A stretch of 49,840 nt of DNA from Burkholderia sp. Ac-20379. GTDB lineage: Bacteria; Pseudomonadota; Gammaproteobacteria; Burkholderiales; Burkholderiaceae. Made by a program: the position numbers and the translations under genes. Shown in pieces: positions 8,086-17,462 of this stretch (position 1 is the first letter of the stretch; the number at the start of each line of letters is the position of its first letter). The notes beneath the pieces were generated by a model. The model made no database searches, had not been told where the DNA came from, and saw only the letters and a program-made list of their open reading frames with translations. The stretch lies in NCBI RefSeq assembly GCF_017104645.1, contig NZ_JAAGPF010000014.1:1-49840 (forward strand), read 5' to 3'.

Positions 8086-9034
8086 CGGCGGTCTGCCGGG
8101 CCGGCAGCAGCGTGCGCACATTGCCGGCCATCAGCCAGCCGCGCTGCTGCGCGGAGACGCCGGCCAGCGGGCCGTCCTTGGCCAGGAACTGATCCATGAC
8201 CTTGCGATGGCCGCCCGAATTCCGAAACACCGGCCAGTCGGTACCGAACAGAATCTTGTGATTGATGTTCATCCGGAACAGTTCGGCCAACGCGGCGCGC
8301 CATCCTTGCGGATGCTGCGAGCCCAGAAAGGCGCTGACGTCGAGATACACATTGGGCCGGTAGGCGCAGAGCCGTGTACAACTCGCGACGTGATTGACCG
8401 CACCGTGCGCGAGGATGAAGTTCACGTCGGGAAAATCGAATGCCGCGCGATCGAGCAGGTCCGGGTGCGCATAGGCGAACTCCAGCGTCGGGCTCGTCGG
8501 TCCGATGTGCAGCAGCACCGGCAATCGATGTGCGCGGCACAGCTCGTAGAACGGGTAGAGCGCGCGATCGCTGGGGCTGTAGCCGCACGGCGGATAGAGC
8601 TTGAGTCCGGCGAAGCCATATTCCGTCACGCCCTTTTCGAACAGGGTCACGCCGTCGTTCCCCCAGCGTGGATCGATGCCGCCGAATACGTGAAAGCGCC
8701 CCGCGTGGCGAGCCAGAATGCGGGCATGTTCGGCGTACATTTCGGCAATGCTCAGTTCGCTCTGCATGACGAACGTGAAGTCGGGCAGCAGCAGGACCGC
8801 CTCGTCGATGCCGGCCGAGGTCATCTCTCCGAGCAGCGCATCGGCCTCGTGATCCTGAGCCTGCAGGCAAAAGGATTCGATCAGTTCGGCGTGCGTTTTT
8901 TTGATGCCGTTGGCGGCAAGACGTGACTGCACATTGCGGCACAGGCCGTCGAAAAAGGCGAGCGGGATGAAGCGCGTCGACGCGACGTGACAGTGGCTGT
9001 CGATAATCGGGCCGCCATAGACCGGCTCGCTCAT
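8078..9034 (-). CDS. Amidohydrolase family protein (TIM barrel, amidohydrolase_2 type)
   Basis: A 318-residue metal-dependent hydrolase or decarboxylase. The N-terminal metal motif IIDSHCH gives His14-x-His16. Later come LLHIG and FILAHGA histidines and the C-terminal FGTDWPVFR with the catalytic Asp, all in the order expected for the ACMSD/amidohydrolase_2 superfamily. No signal peptide is seen. The start overlaps the GNAT stop (4-base overlap, 9031-9034), so the two are co-translated. It could remove a carboxyl group, cleave an amide or lactone, or hydrolyse an acetylated intermediate made by the adjacent GNAT. The exact reaction cannot be derived from the sequence. Confidence 0.8.
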   Translation of the reverse strand: MSEPVYGGPIIDSHCHVASTRFIPLAFFDGLCRNVQSRLAANGIKKTHAELIESFCLQAQDHEADALLGEMTSAGIDEAVLLLPDFTFVMQSELSIAEMYAEHARILARHAGRFHVFGGIDPRWGNDGVTLFEKGVTEYGFAGLKLYPPCGYSPSDRALYPFYELCRAHRLPVLLHIGPTSPTLEFAYAHPDLLDRAAFDFPDVNFILAHGAVNHVASCTRLCAYRPNVYLDVSAFLGSQHPQGWRAALAELFRMNINHKILFGTDWPVFRNSGGHRKVMDQFLAKDGPLAGVSAQQRGWLMAGNVRTLLPARQTADA

Positions 9035-9693
9035 GATGTCGCCACCGGGCCGCCGATGCGCGCCTCGAGCATGCCCAGTGCGCGCGCCTTGAGCGCGGCC
9101 ACCGGCTGCATCATGAAGTGGCCGGCATGCACGCTGCCCTGAGCGCGCGCATAGTCGGGAAGCACGCCCCACGTTTCGAAACCGAAGTGCTTCCAGACGC
9201 GATGCGCGGGCGTATCGGCGCGCACGTCGAGCGTCACGATATCGACCCCCTCCGCTTCGCAGCGCAGCGCGATTTCGACGAACGCGGCCGGCAACACGCC
9301 GCCGCCGCGGAAATCCTGATGAATCATGCCCTTGGCGAGATCGGTCAGATGGCTGTTGTTCGGGTTCAGGTTGCGACGCAGCGTGCACAGGCCGATCAGC
9401 GTATCCGTCCCGATCTCGATGGCGAGCAGGCGAACCTTTTGCGCCGCCAGATTGCCTTGCAGTTCGATCAGGTAGTCCGCGGCCTCGCGATCGCTGATCG
9501 ATTCGGCAAAGCCGATAATCGGCGCGCCTTCGGTCGTGTGCCGCATCAGGGCGATGATCCGCTCGCCGAGCAGGGGATCGATGGTCTCGACCCAGCGATA
9601 GGCGACCACGCTCGGGGCGTGGCGCTCGAACGTCATGGTGTAGTGTGCGACGCCGGCCTCGGCGGATCGCAATGCGTCGATCGGGGTGCTCAT
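9031..9693 (-). CDS. GNAT-family N-acetyltransferase
   Basis: A 220-residue protein with a GNAT core in the second half. The segment KGMIHQDFRGGGVLPAAF has the shape of the acetyl-CoA pyrophosphate loop (R-G-G-G, close to the usual QxxGxG/A). HRVWKHFGFETWGVLPDYAR is the usual beta6-alpha4 end with the Phe-Gly-Phe turn. The first 100 residues are less typical. ATG 9693 lies 5 bases after the SbnA-like stop, and an upstream in-frame ATG (9801) is within that gene and is rejected. In this operon it may acylate the amino acid made by the SbnA-like enzyme, as protection or activation. That is inference from position only. Confidence 0.75.
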   Translation of the reverse strand: MSTPIDALRSAEAGVAHYTMTFERHAPSVVAYRWVETIDPLLGERIIALMRHTTEGAPIIGFAESISDREAADYLIELQGNLAAQKVRLLAIEIGTDTLIGLCTLRRNLNPNNSHLTDLAKGMIHQDFRGGGVLPAAFVEIALRCEAEGVDIVTLDVRADTPAHRVWKHFGFETWGVLPDYARAQGSVHAGHFMMQPVAALKARALGMLEARIGGPVATS

Positions 9694-9698
9694 GGTGG

Positions 9699-10727
9699 TC
9701 AGACTGCCTCGAGGGTGGGGTGATGGTCGGCCGTGGCGGGATGGGGGGCCGCTTGCGACGCGGCATGAATGACGTCCTGCATGCCGTGCGAGACGAGCCA
9801 TTGGTCGTCGTAGATCGTGTCGAGATACTTGGTGCCGCTATCCGGCAGGATCAGGACGATATTGGCCGGCCCGTCGATGTGCGCCAGATGGCGGCGGGCC
9901 GCCTGGGCAATCGCTCCGGACGAGCCGCCCAGCAGCAGCCCCTCGTCGAGCGCGAGCCGCCGGCAGCCGAGGAACGCGTCGCGATCGGTCACGCGAACGG
10001 TTTCGTCGACGAACTGCATCTGGATGTTGCCGGGACGAAAGCTCAGCCCGGCGCCGTTTTGCAGGTGCGGCCGATAGGTGCCGCCGAATACCACCGAGCC
10101 CTCCGGCTCGACGCCGATCACGCGCGTGGCCCGATTGCGCTCCTTCACGTAGCGGGCGATGCCGCTCAGATGGCTGCCCGTGCTGGCGGAGACGATCACG
10201 GTATCCACGCGATGCGCGAGCTGCGCGACGATCTCGGGGCCGGTTGAATAGTAGTGCGCATCGATGGCGGCCGGGTTGTTGTACTGATCCAGGTTGATGC
10301 AGTTCGGCCGGCTGGCCGCGATGGCGCGGGCCACCGCGATGCGCTTCTTCTGGAAGCTGCCCGTTTCGTCGGGTTGCTCGACCATTTCCACCTGGCCGCC
10401 GAACGCGCGCACCAGGTTGGCGTTGGTCTTCGGCGTTTTCGGATCGAGCACGCAAATGAAGCGGTAGCCGTGCGTGGCGCAGAGCATCGCGAGCGCATGC
10501 CCCATGTTGCCCGAGGTCGATTCGACCACGGTCCACCCCGGGCGGAGGCCATGATCGAGCTCGGCCTGACGCAGCAGTTGCAATGCGCTGCGATCCTTGA
10601 CGCTGTTGCCCGGGTTGTAGCACTCGAGCTTTCCGTAGACGCGAATCCGCCGGCGCTCGTCCGACAGGCTCTTGAGATAAAGCAGCGGCGTATCGCCGAT
10701 CAGTTCGACAAGGCTATTTGCGTACAT
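9699..10727 (-). CDS. sbnA: SbnA-like PLP enzyme (2,3-diaminopropionate precursor synthase family)
   Basis: A 342-residue fold-type II PLP enzyme. NPGNSVKDR places the Schiff-base lysine at residue 44, followed by the ESTSGNMGHALAM phosphate/substrate loop, a STGSHLSG loop and GGSSGA. From memory, the S. aureus SbnA pattern is matched at VDPK.xPTN-like, VEMVEQPDE, GCRRLALDEG and LPDSGTKYLD positions, more closely than housekeeping CysK. SbnA joins O-phospho-L-serine and L-glutamate, and SbnB then releases L-2,3-diaminopropionate. No SbnB homologue is in the window, so the product may stay as the adduct, be processed by the GNAT/amidohydrolase pair, or be finished elsewhere. First gene of a four-gene minus-strand operon; GGAG precedes ATG 10727. 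Confidence 0.85.
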   Translation of the reverse strand: MYANSLVELIGDTPLLYLKSLSDERRRIRVYGKLECYNPGNSVKDRSALQLLRQAELDHGLRPGWTVVESTSGNMGHALAMLCATHGYRFICVLDPKTPKTNANLVRAFGGQVEMVEQPDETGSFQKKRIAVARAIAASRPNCINLDQYNNPAAIDAHYYSTGPEIVAQLAHRVDTVIVSASTGSHLSGIARYVKERNRATRVIGVEPEGSVVFGGTYRPHLQNGAGLSFRPGNIQMQFVDETVRVTDRDAFLGCRRLALDEGLLLGGSSGAIAQAARRHLAHIDGPANIVLILPDSGTKYLDTIYDDQWLVSHGMQDVIHAASQAAPHPATADHHPTLEAV

Positions 10728-10780
10728 TCAGCATCTCCGGGCGTCATGATGACTCGTGCCCGCGAGGCGGGCAGGGAAGG

Positions 10781-10808
10781 AAAAAAGGCGGCCGCCGCGG
10801 GTGGCGGC
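10781..10808 (-). terminator. Hairpin plus T6 tract in the leader of the SbnA operon
   Basis: Read on the minus strand, GCCGCC-ACCCGC-GGCGGC (10808-10791) forms a perfect 6-bp GC stem, followed after CGCC by six T (10786-10781). It lies downstream of the proposed promoter of the SbnA operon (-10 at 10820-10825), so it could stop readthrough from the transferase gene and also attenuate the SbnA transcript. The 4-base gap between stem and T tract makes it an imperfect intrinsic terminator. Confidence 0.4.
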
Positions 10809-10819
10809 ACGCTGGTTTC

Positions 10820-10864
10820 ACTGTAGTGGACGCGATTCAACCCGTTAGCTGTCCGAACGGGCAG
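10820..10864 (-). promoter_or_regulatory. Promoter candidate of the SbnA operon: LuxR-type box plus -10
   Basis: On the minus strand CTGCCCGTTCGGACAG (10864-10849) is CTG-N10-CAG with near-perfect dyad symmetry. Exactly 23 nt downstream comes TACAGT (10825-10820) as -10. This is the most symmetric of the four related boxes. It lies inside the 155-base gap between the transferase stop and the SbnA start. Confidence 0.6.
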
Positions 10865-10882
10865 ACTGTGTTCCGATCCGGC

Positions 10883-12382
10883 CTACAGTTCCCCGGTTTC
10901 CACGTCGTCCGGTCGCGTCTTTTCCGTTTCCGACCGGACGACGCGGGACGGCAAGGGGCTCGGTGTGTCGCCGGTGGCGATGAAGGCGGAGACGAACGCG
11001 GCGAGCAAGGCCGCGTTTTGATGGATCATCTGGTGAGCGCCGAACCGGAGCACGAAGCGCTGGACGTTGGCGAACCCGTCGCACAGGTCGTGGGCGCGCG
11101 CCGCCGACGTCATTTCGTCATATTCGCCGGTGATCAGCAGGCAAGGCACCGGCCCGAGTGCCGGGCCGATCGATGTCTCGACGGCATGCTCGCGGAACGC
11201 CGCCAGCTGCCGGCTGTACTCGACCATGTTCGACGCCGATGCGAACGGCGCCCCGAGCCAATGCCGGGTGTTGGCATCGGGCTGGGAGAAAAGCGCTGCA
11301 TCGTCGCTCGCGGCGCCGGGCGCCGCCTGCTTGTCGAGCAGCGCACGCATCGATTCCGCCATGCTGTTCGCCGCCTGTGGCATGCGATTGACGAGCTTGG
11401 CCATGGTGTGAAGGTTGGTCTCGTAGGCCGAGTCCTGGCCCACGCCCGCGGCGGCGCCGGCGAACGAAGGCGCGAGAAAGCTCATCGACGCGATCCGGCC
11501 GGGAAGGGTTCGTGCCAGCTCGAGCGCGTAGCGTACGCCACCGCACCAGCTCACGAGGTGCAGTGAATCGAGCGACTCGTTGGCCATCAACTCGCGGACC
11601 GCGTGTGCGAAACGCGCCGGCGCGTCAGGCGTGGCGTAGTAGACGCGCGTGAACCCGGCATCGCCGCCGCCGCTGTCCGCGTCGTCGAACAGATAGACCG
11701 CGTGATCGTCCGGGAGCGCGGCGGCGAACCGGCTCCAGACATCGTGCGGCATTCCGAATGCATTGAGCAGCAGCACCGGCGTGGCGCCCCGGCGGTAGCG
11801 CAGATAGGGCTGTCCGCTCGCGGTGGTGACGCGATCCAGATCGGGCAGATCGAGGTAGCGCGGCGCGGCGCGCGAGGCTTCGTCGGCGAGCCGGGCCGCC
11901 ACGCGCATGCGCACCGGCTCGGCCTGGTTGAATCCGGATTCGTCGGGCAGGCGCGCGGCGATGCGGGGCGATTCGCTCGACGGCGCGTCCTGGGCAGCGG
12001 CGATGCCATGGCGCAGCGACACGTCGCGGCATGCGTCGGCGAGCAAGGTCGCGACGCCATCCGCCGTGACGCCCTGAGCCGATTCCACGACGTCGATCTC
12101 GCAGAGGCGGGCGACGCACCGCACCAGCGCGGGCCAGTCGATGCCGGTTGCCGAAACCGGCCACCGCGCATCGCGCGCGCTCGACAGCCGCAGCGGCTGT
12201 TGGCGGAACGCGGCAGGGTTGCGCCGCTGCACCTCGAGCAGCACGTCGAGGATCGCGTCGATGGCATCGTCGAGCCAGGCCGGCGGCGGCGGGCTGTGAG
12301 CAACGACGTGCGCCGCGAGCGGATCGGCGAGCCGAATAGGTGCAATCGGCGCAGTCGGCGAGACAGGCGTGGCGTCCGGCAT
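10883..12382 (-). CDS. Cys-type alpha/beta-hydrolase, SyrC/CmaE-like aminoacyl/acyl shuttle candidate
   Basis: A 499-residue cytoplasmic protein: about 180 residues of unassigned helical N-terminal region, then an alpha/beta-hydrolase fold. The nucleophile elbow reads LVSWCGGVRY, so Cys280 stands where thioesterases have Ser. Asp422 (ITGEYDEM) and His450 or His454 (RFGAHQMIH) complete the triad. Cys-type hydrolases of this sort, SyrC (syringomycin) and CmaE (coronatine), do not hydrolyse but move aminoacyl groups between carrier proteins, loading T domains that lack an adenylation domain. Here it is translationally coupled (TGATG) to a free carrier protein and sits beside two NRPS modules with decayed A domains. 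Assignment as a shuttle is inference; a plain type II thioesterase with Cys is the main alternative. Confidence 0.72.
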   Translation of the reverse strand: MPDATPVSPTAPIAPIRLADPLAAHVVAHSPPPPAWLDDAIDAILDVLLEVQRRNPAAFRQQPLRLSSARDARWPVSATGIDWPALVRCVARLCEIDVVESAQGVTADGVATLLADACRDVSLRHGIAAAQDAPSSESPRIAARLPDESGFNQAEPVRMRVAARLADEASRAAPRYLDLPDLDRVTTASGQPYLRYRRGATPVLLLNAFGMPHDVWSRFAAALPDDHAVYLFDDADSGGGDAGFTRVYYATPDAPARFAHAVRELMANESLDSLHLVSWCGGVRYALELARTLPGRIASMSFLAPSFAGAAAGVGQDSAYETNLHTMAKLVNRMPQAANSMAESMRALLDKQAAPGAASDDAALFSQPDANTRHWLGAPFASASNMVEYSRQLAAFREHAVETSIGPALGPVPCLLITGEYDEMTSAARAHDLCDGFANVQRFVLRFGAHQMIHQNAALLAAFVSAFIATGDTPSPLPSRVVRSETEKTRPDDVETGEL

Positions 12383-12663
12383 CACGATGCCTCGGCCTGA
12401 GCCTGAGCCTGGACCAGCTCGCTGGCCAGCGCGACCGCGTCGCCCACGGTGTCGAGTTCGGCGACACGGCTCGTGCTCCCCGAAAAACTGATGGCCAGAC
12501 GTTCCTCGGCCAGCGCGATCAACGATAGCAACGAGATCGAGTCGAGCATCAGATCCGCGGTCAGCGACATGGCCGGCGTGATCATTTCCGGCGCGACTTC
12601 TATGGCGACGATCTCGGTGATGATTTCCACGACGACGTCGAAGACGTGGGTTTCCTGTTCCAT
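12382..12663 (-). CDS. Free-standing acyl/peptidyl carrier protein
   Basis: A 93-residue four-helix carrier protein. The phosphopantetheine attachment site is LMLDSISLL with Ser42, and the acidic N-terminus (MEQETHVFD, VVEIITEIVAIE) is typical for ACPs. AGGAG stands 6 bases before ATG 12663. Its stop and the transferase start share a base (TGATG), which implies the two proteins work as a pair. It probably holds a building block activated by a ligase, such as the ANL enzyme at 13602, while it is modified or handed on. It needs a phosphopantetheinyl transferase from elsewhere in the genome. Confidence 0.85.
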   Translation of the reverse strand: MEQETHVFDVVVEIITEIVAIEVAPEMITPAMSLTADLMLDSISLLSLIALAEERLAISFSGSTSRVAELDTVGDAVALASELVQAQAQAEAS

Positions 12664-12692
12664 CGGCGGCTCCTGGTTGAGTGACCGTCGCA

Positions 12693-12737
12693 GTTATAGC
12701 CGATGGCGCGCGTGCTGAAACCTGCACTGCCGTACAG
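12693..12737 (-). promoter_or_regulatory. Promoter candidate of carrier-protein/transferase operon: LuxR-type box plus -10
   Basis: On the minus strand CTGTACGGCAGTGCAG (12737-12722) is CTG-N10-CAG, and TATAAC (12698-12693) follows after exactly 23 nt. On the plus strand the 20-mer at 12720-12739 (ACCTG...CGTACAGTT) agrees with the Vibrio lux box at 14 of 20 positions by my hand count. The carrier gene starts 30 bases after the -10. Confidence 0.6.
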
Positions 12738-12758
12738 TTTTCACGCCGGGCTCCGACA

Positions 12759-12803
12759 TCGCCCGAACGGACAGGTTTCAAGCGGTTCAACGACCATTAC
12801 ATT
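12759..12803 (+). promoter_or_regulatory. Promoter candidate of the biosynthetic operon: half-conserved box plus -10
   Basis: TCGCCCGAACGGACAG at 12759-12774 matches the SbnA box in 12 of 16 positions; its left CTG half is degenerate (TCG). Exactly 23 nt later TACATT (12798-12803) is the -10 candidate. GTTTCA directly after the box is shared with the divergent promoter. The diiron oxidase starts at 12834. Confidence 0.55.
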
Positions 12804-12833
12804 GCGCTTACCCCATCGAATGGATCGCCTACC

Positions 12834-13589
12834 ATGTCTTCAGCACTCGCTTTGCCCATGGAAAAACCCGAGTTTGCTCGCACGCTGCGCGCCACGCTCG
12901 ACGAGCAACTGACCCTCGATCATCCGATCTTCAAGGAGTTGTTCACGCCGGAGAAGAATTGGCGACTCCTGAAGATCATCTCGCTGGAGGGGTATCAGAT
13001 CACGCGCTACTTCCTCGAGTACATCGAGAACCTCTATTTCCGCTGCCCGTTCCCCGATCACAAGCGCCGTCTGCTCTATAACCTGTTCGAGGAGGAAACG
13101 GGGCGCTTCTCCAAGACCAAGAACCACGTCGAGCTGATGGAGGATTTCATCCGCGCGCAGGGCATCTCGGACGAGGAGCGCGATGCGTGGACGCCGTCGG
13201 CCGCGACGCAGGAGCTGATCGACTACCGCCTCGAGAACTGCAAGGGTGCGGGCACCTATCACATCGGCGCCGCTGCCGTGATGATCGCGAGCGAAGGGCA
13301 GAGCCTCGAGACGCGTGCCGGCGATGCGCGCCACACGATCCTGGCCCAATGCTATGGCCTGTCCGAGAACGACACGCGGTTCTTCTCGGTGCATCAGAAG
13401 GAAGATGTCGCGCATGTGGCCGAGGGCATTTCGCTGGTTGCGGATCTCTGCACCACCGAACGCATGCAGGAAGAGGCGCTCTTCTCGGTACGTCATACCT
13501 GCAAGCTGTTCTGGAACATGTACGAAAGCGCGGCGCAGAAATACTACGCCGCCGATGCGCAGGCCGAATCGGCCGCGCTCGATGCCTGA
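12834..13589 (+). CDS. Heme-oxygenase-like diiron oxidase (HDO; TenA/PqqC-like fold)
   Basis: A 251-residue all-helical protein of the heme-oxygenase-like superfamily. The HDO metal set is visible: FEEETG (Glu87/88), KNHVEL (His98), ASEGQS (Glu154) and SVHQKEDVAH (His187, Asp191, His194). That is three His and carboxylates in the order used by UndA-, BesC- and SznF-type iron oxygenases. Such enzymes oxidise amino or fatty acids: N-oxygenation, desaturation or oxidative cleavage. It is the first gene of the long biosynthetic operon and lies 12 bases before the ANL ligase. ATG 12834 has a weak ribosome site, and ATG 12858 is the alternative. Substrate unknown; an amino acid or carrier-bound building block is likely. 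PqqC-like cofactor-free oxidases lack this full ligand set. Confidence 0.75.
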   Translation: MSSALALPMEKPEFARTLRATLDEQLTLDHPIFKELFTPEKNWRLLKIISLEGYQITRYFLEYIENLYFRCPFPDHKRRLLYNLFEEETGRFSKTKNHVELMEDFIRAQGISDEERDAWTPSAATQELIDYRLENCKGAGTYHIGAAAVMIASEGQSLETRAGDARHTILAQCYGLSENDTRFFSVHQKEDVAHVAEGISLVADLCTTERMQEEALFSVRHTCKLFWNMYESAAQKYYAADAQAESAALDA

Positions 13590-13601
13590 GCAGGAGCGTT
13601 C

Positions 13602-15131
13602 ATGAAGCTTGGCGACATCGTTGGCCGCCTGGCGGCCCATCGCGGACAACTCGTGTTCGCCGCGCCGGACGGTGCGGAATGCGTGCGTTCGTTTCAGGAT
13701 CTGCACCGCGATGTCATCGCGACCGCCCAATGGGTCGGGCAGCTGGGATTGCGTCCCGGCGCTCGCATCGGGCTCGCGGGGCCGGCCGGTTATGCATGGA
13801 TGGTGTGGGATCTGGCCTGTATCGAGCTCGGATGCGTGTCGGTGGCATTTCCCAACGAACGGGGCGCCGATGCCTGCGACACGCTGATTCAACGCTACGG
13901 CCTGAGCCTGCTGGCGATCGACGCGGCGTGGCTGGATCGATCCGACGGCGTGGCCAGCTTGCCGGCCAACACCGTCTTGCTGGATGCGGCGCCGTCGCCT
14001 GTCGCGGTGTGCGCGTCCACGGAGGCGCGCGAGGATGTGGCGGCGCAGGCGCCGGATACGCATTCGCTCGTATTCAGCTCGGGCACCACCGGCAAGACCA
14101 AGGGCCTGGTCATGAGCGCGCGGGGCACGGAGCATCTGATCGACCTGTACCATGATGCATTCGGCGTGGCCGACGGCGAACGCTTCCTGACCTTTCTGCC
14201 GTTCGCGAATTACCAGCAACGGATGATCTACTACTTCTGCCTGTACTACGGCATCGATTTCGTATCGGTGCCGTTTCAGGGGCTGTTCGCGGGCCTGAAG
14301 CAGTACCAGCCGAGTTTCCTGATCGCGCCGCCGATCGTCTACGAAACCTTGCAGACGCTGGCGAGCGCCGGCGTGGGCAAGGCCGATGCGCAGCGCGAGG
14401 CACGCCTGACGGAACGGCTGTCGGCGTTGACCGGCGGAAAGATCCGATACATGGTGACCGGCATGGCGCCGATCCGTCGCGCCACCCTCGATTTCTTCTG
14501 GCGTCACGATATTACGTTATACGAAGCATTCGGCATCACGGAAGCCGGCATGGTGGCCTGGAACAAGCCCGGCAGCGTGCGGCTCGGCTCGGTGGGGCGT
14601 CCCGCCGAGGCCGCAAGCGTGTCGCTCACGGAGGAGGGCGAGGTCATCGTGAAGCGCGATGCCCTGCTGTCGCTCGGATACTTCGAGGCCTCGGAGGAAG
14701 ATCGCCTCGCGACGTTCGTTGCGGCGGATGCGGTTGCCACCGGCGATATCGGCCAATTCGACGACGATGGTTTCCTGCGTGTCGTCGGCAGAAAGAAGGA
14801 CGCCATCATCTCCAGCAACGGCGAGAAATTTCATCCCGAGCCGATCGAGGCGATGTTGCAACAAGATTCGCGCATCGACGTGGCCGTCGTCATGGGCAGC
14901 ACGGCGCCCGGCCTTCGCGCGGTGATCGGAACGCGGCACCATGCCGACGCGGCCGTGCTGGGCGAATTGCGGGCGCATGTCGCGCAGGTGAATGCGGCGC
15001 TGCCGGCCCAACGCAAGCTGGTCGATCTCGTCTTTACCGGTAGCGAATTCAGCATCGCGAATGGTCTGCGCACACCCAACCTGAAACTGAACCGGCGCGC
15101 GATTGCGGCGACCTTCAGCTCACCCGAATAA
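13602..15131 (+). CDS. ANL-superfamily acyl/aryl ligase (acyl-CoA synthetase-like)
   Basis: A 509-residue AMP-forming ligase. The P-loop SSGTTGKTKG is at 159-168, the A5-type motif YEAFGITE near 305, and TGDIGQFDDDGFLRVVGRKKD carries the hinge Asp and following residues. The C-terminus TPNLKLNRR supplies the A10 lysine in long-chain acyl-CoA synthetase style. The stretch FLPFANYQQRMIYY corresponds to the acyl-CoA synthetase A4 region and lacks the Asp that amino-acid A domains use to hold the alpha-amino group. It therefore probably activates a carboxylic acid rather than a standard amino acid. CAGGAG at 13591-13596 is the ribosome site. It may load the free carrier protein or a T domain. It is the only intact stand-alone activating enzyme in the cluster besides the FAAL. 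Confidence 0.85.
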   Translation: MKLGDIVGRLAAHRGQLVFAAPDGAECVRSFQDLHRDVIATAQWVGQLGLRPGARIGLAGPAGYAWMVWDLACIELGCVSVAFPNERGADACDTLIQRYGLSLLAIDAAWLDRSDGVASLPANTVLLDAAPSPVAVCASTEAREDVAAQAPDTHSLVFSSGTTGKTKGLVMSARGTEHLIDLYHDAFGVADGERFLTFLPFANYQQRMIYYFCLYYGIDFVSVPFQGLFAGLKQYQPSFLIAPPIVYETLQTLASAGVGKADAQREARLTERLSALTGGKIRYMVTGMAPIRRATLDFFWRHDITLYEAFGITEAGMVAWNKPGSVRLGSVGRPAEAASVSLTEEGEVIVKRDALLSLGYFEASEEDRLATFVAADAVATGDIGQFDDDGFLRVVGRKKDAIISSNGEKFHPEPIEAMLQQDSRIDVAVVMGSTAPGLRAVIGTRHHADAAVLGELRAHVAQVNAALPAQRKLVDLVFTGSEFSIANGLRTPNLKLNRRAIAATFSSPE

Positions 15132-15140
15132 ATGCGAACG

Positions 15141-15160
15141 GCGCCGCCGCTGGGCGGCGC
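15141..15160 (+). other. Perfect GC hairpin between ligase and FAAL genes
   Basis: GCGCCGCC-GCTG-GGCGGCGC forms an 8-bp perfect stem with a 4-base loop, 10 bases after the ligase stop and 20 bases before the FAAL start. No T tract follows, so it is not an intrinsic terminator. An mRNA-stability or translation-spacing element is possible, or chance in GC-rich DNA. Confidence 0.35.
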
Positions 15161-15179
15161 ACGTTGCGTCGGAGCTCTC

Positions 15180-17429
<2,250 letters not shown>

Positions 17430-17462
17430 GTCGGCCTGCCCGACAACTCCGGAGTGAACAGC

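Noticed and set aside
13602-15131. The ANL ligase as a stand-alone adenylation domain for the NRPS amino acids.
   Set aside because: Its A4 region looks like acyl-CoA synthetases and lacks the Asp that holds an alpha-amino group, so a direct amino-acid role is not supported, though it cannot be excluded.
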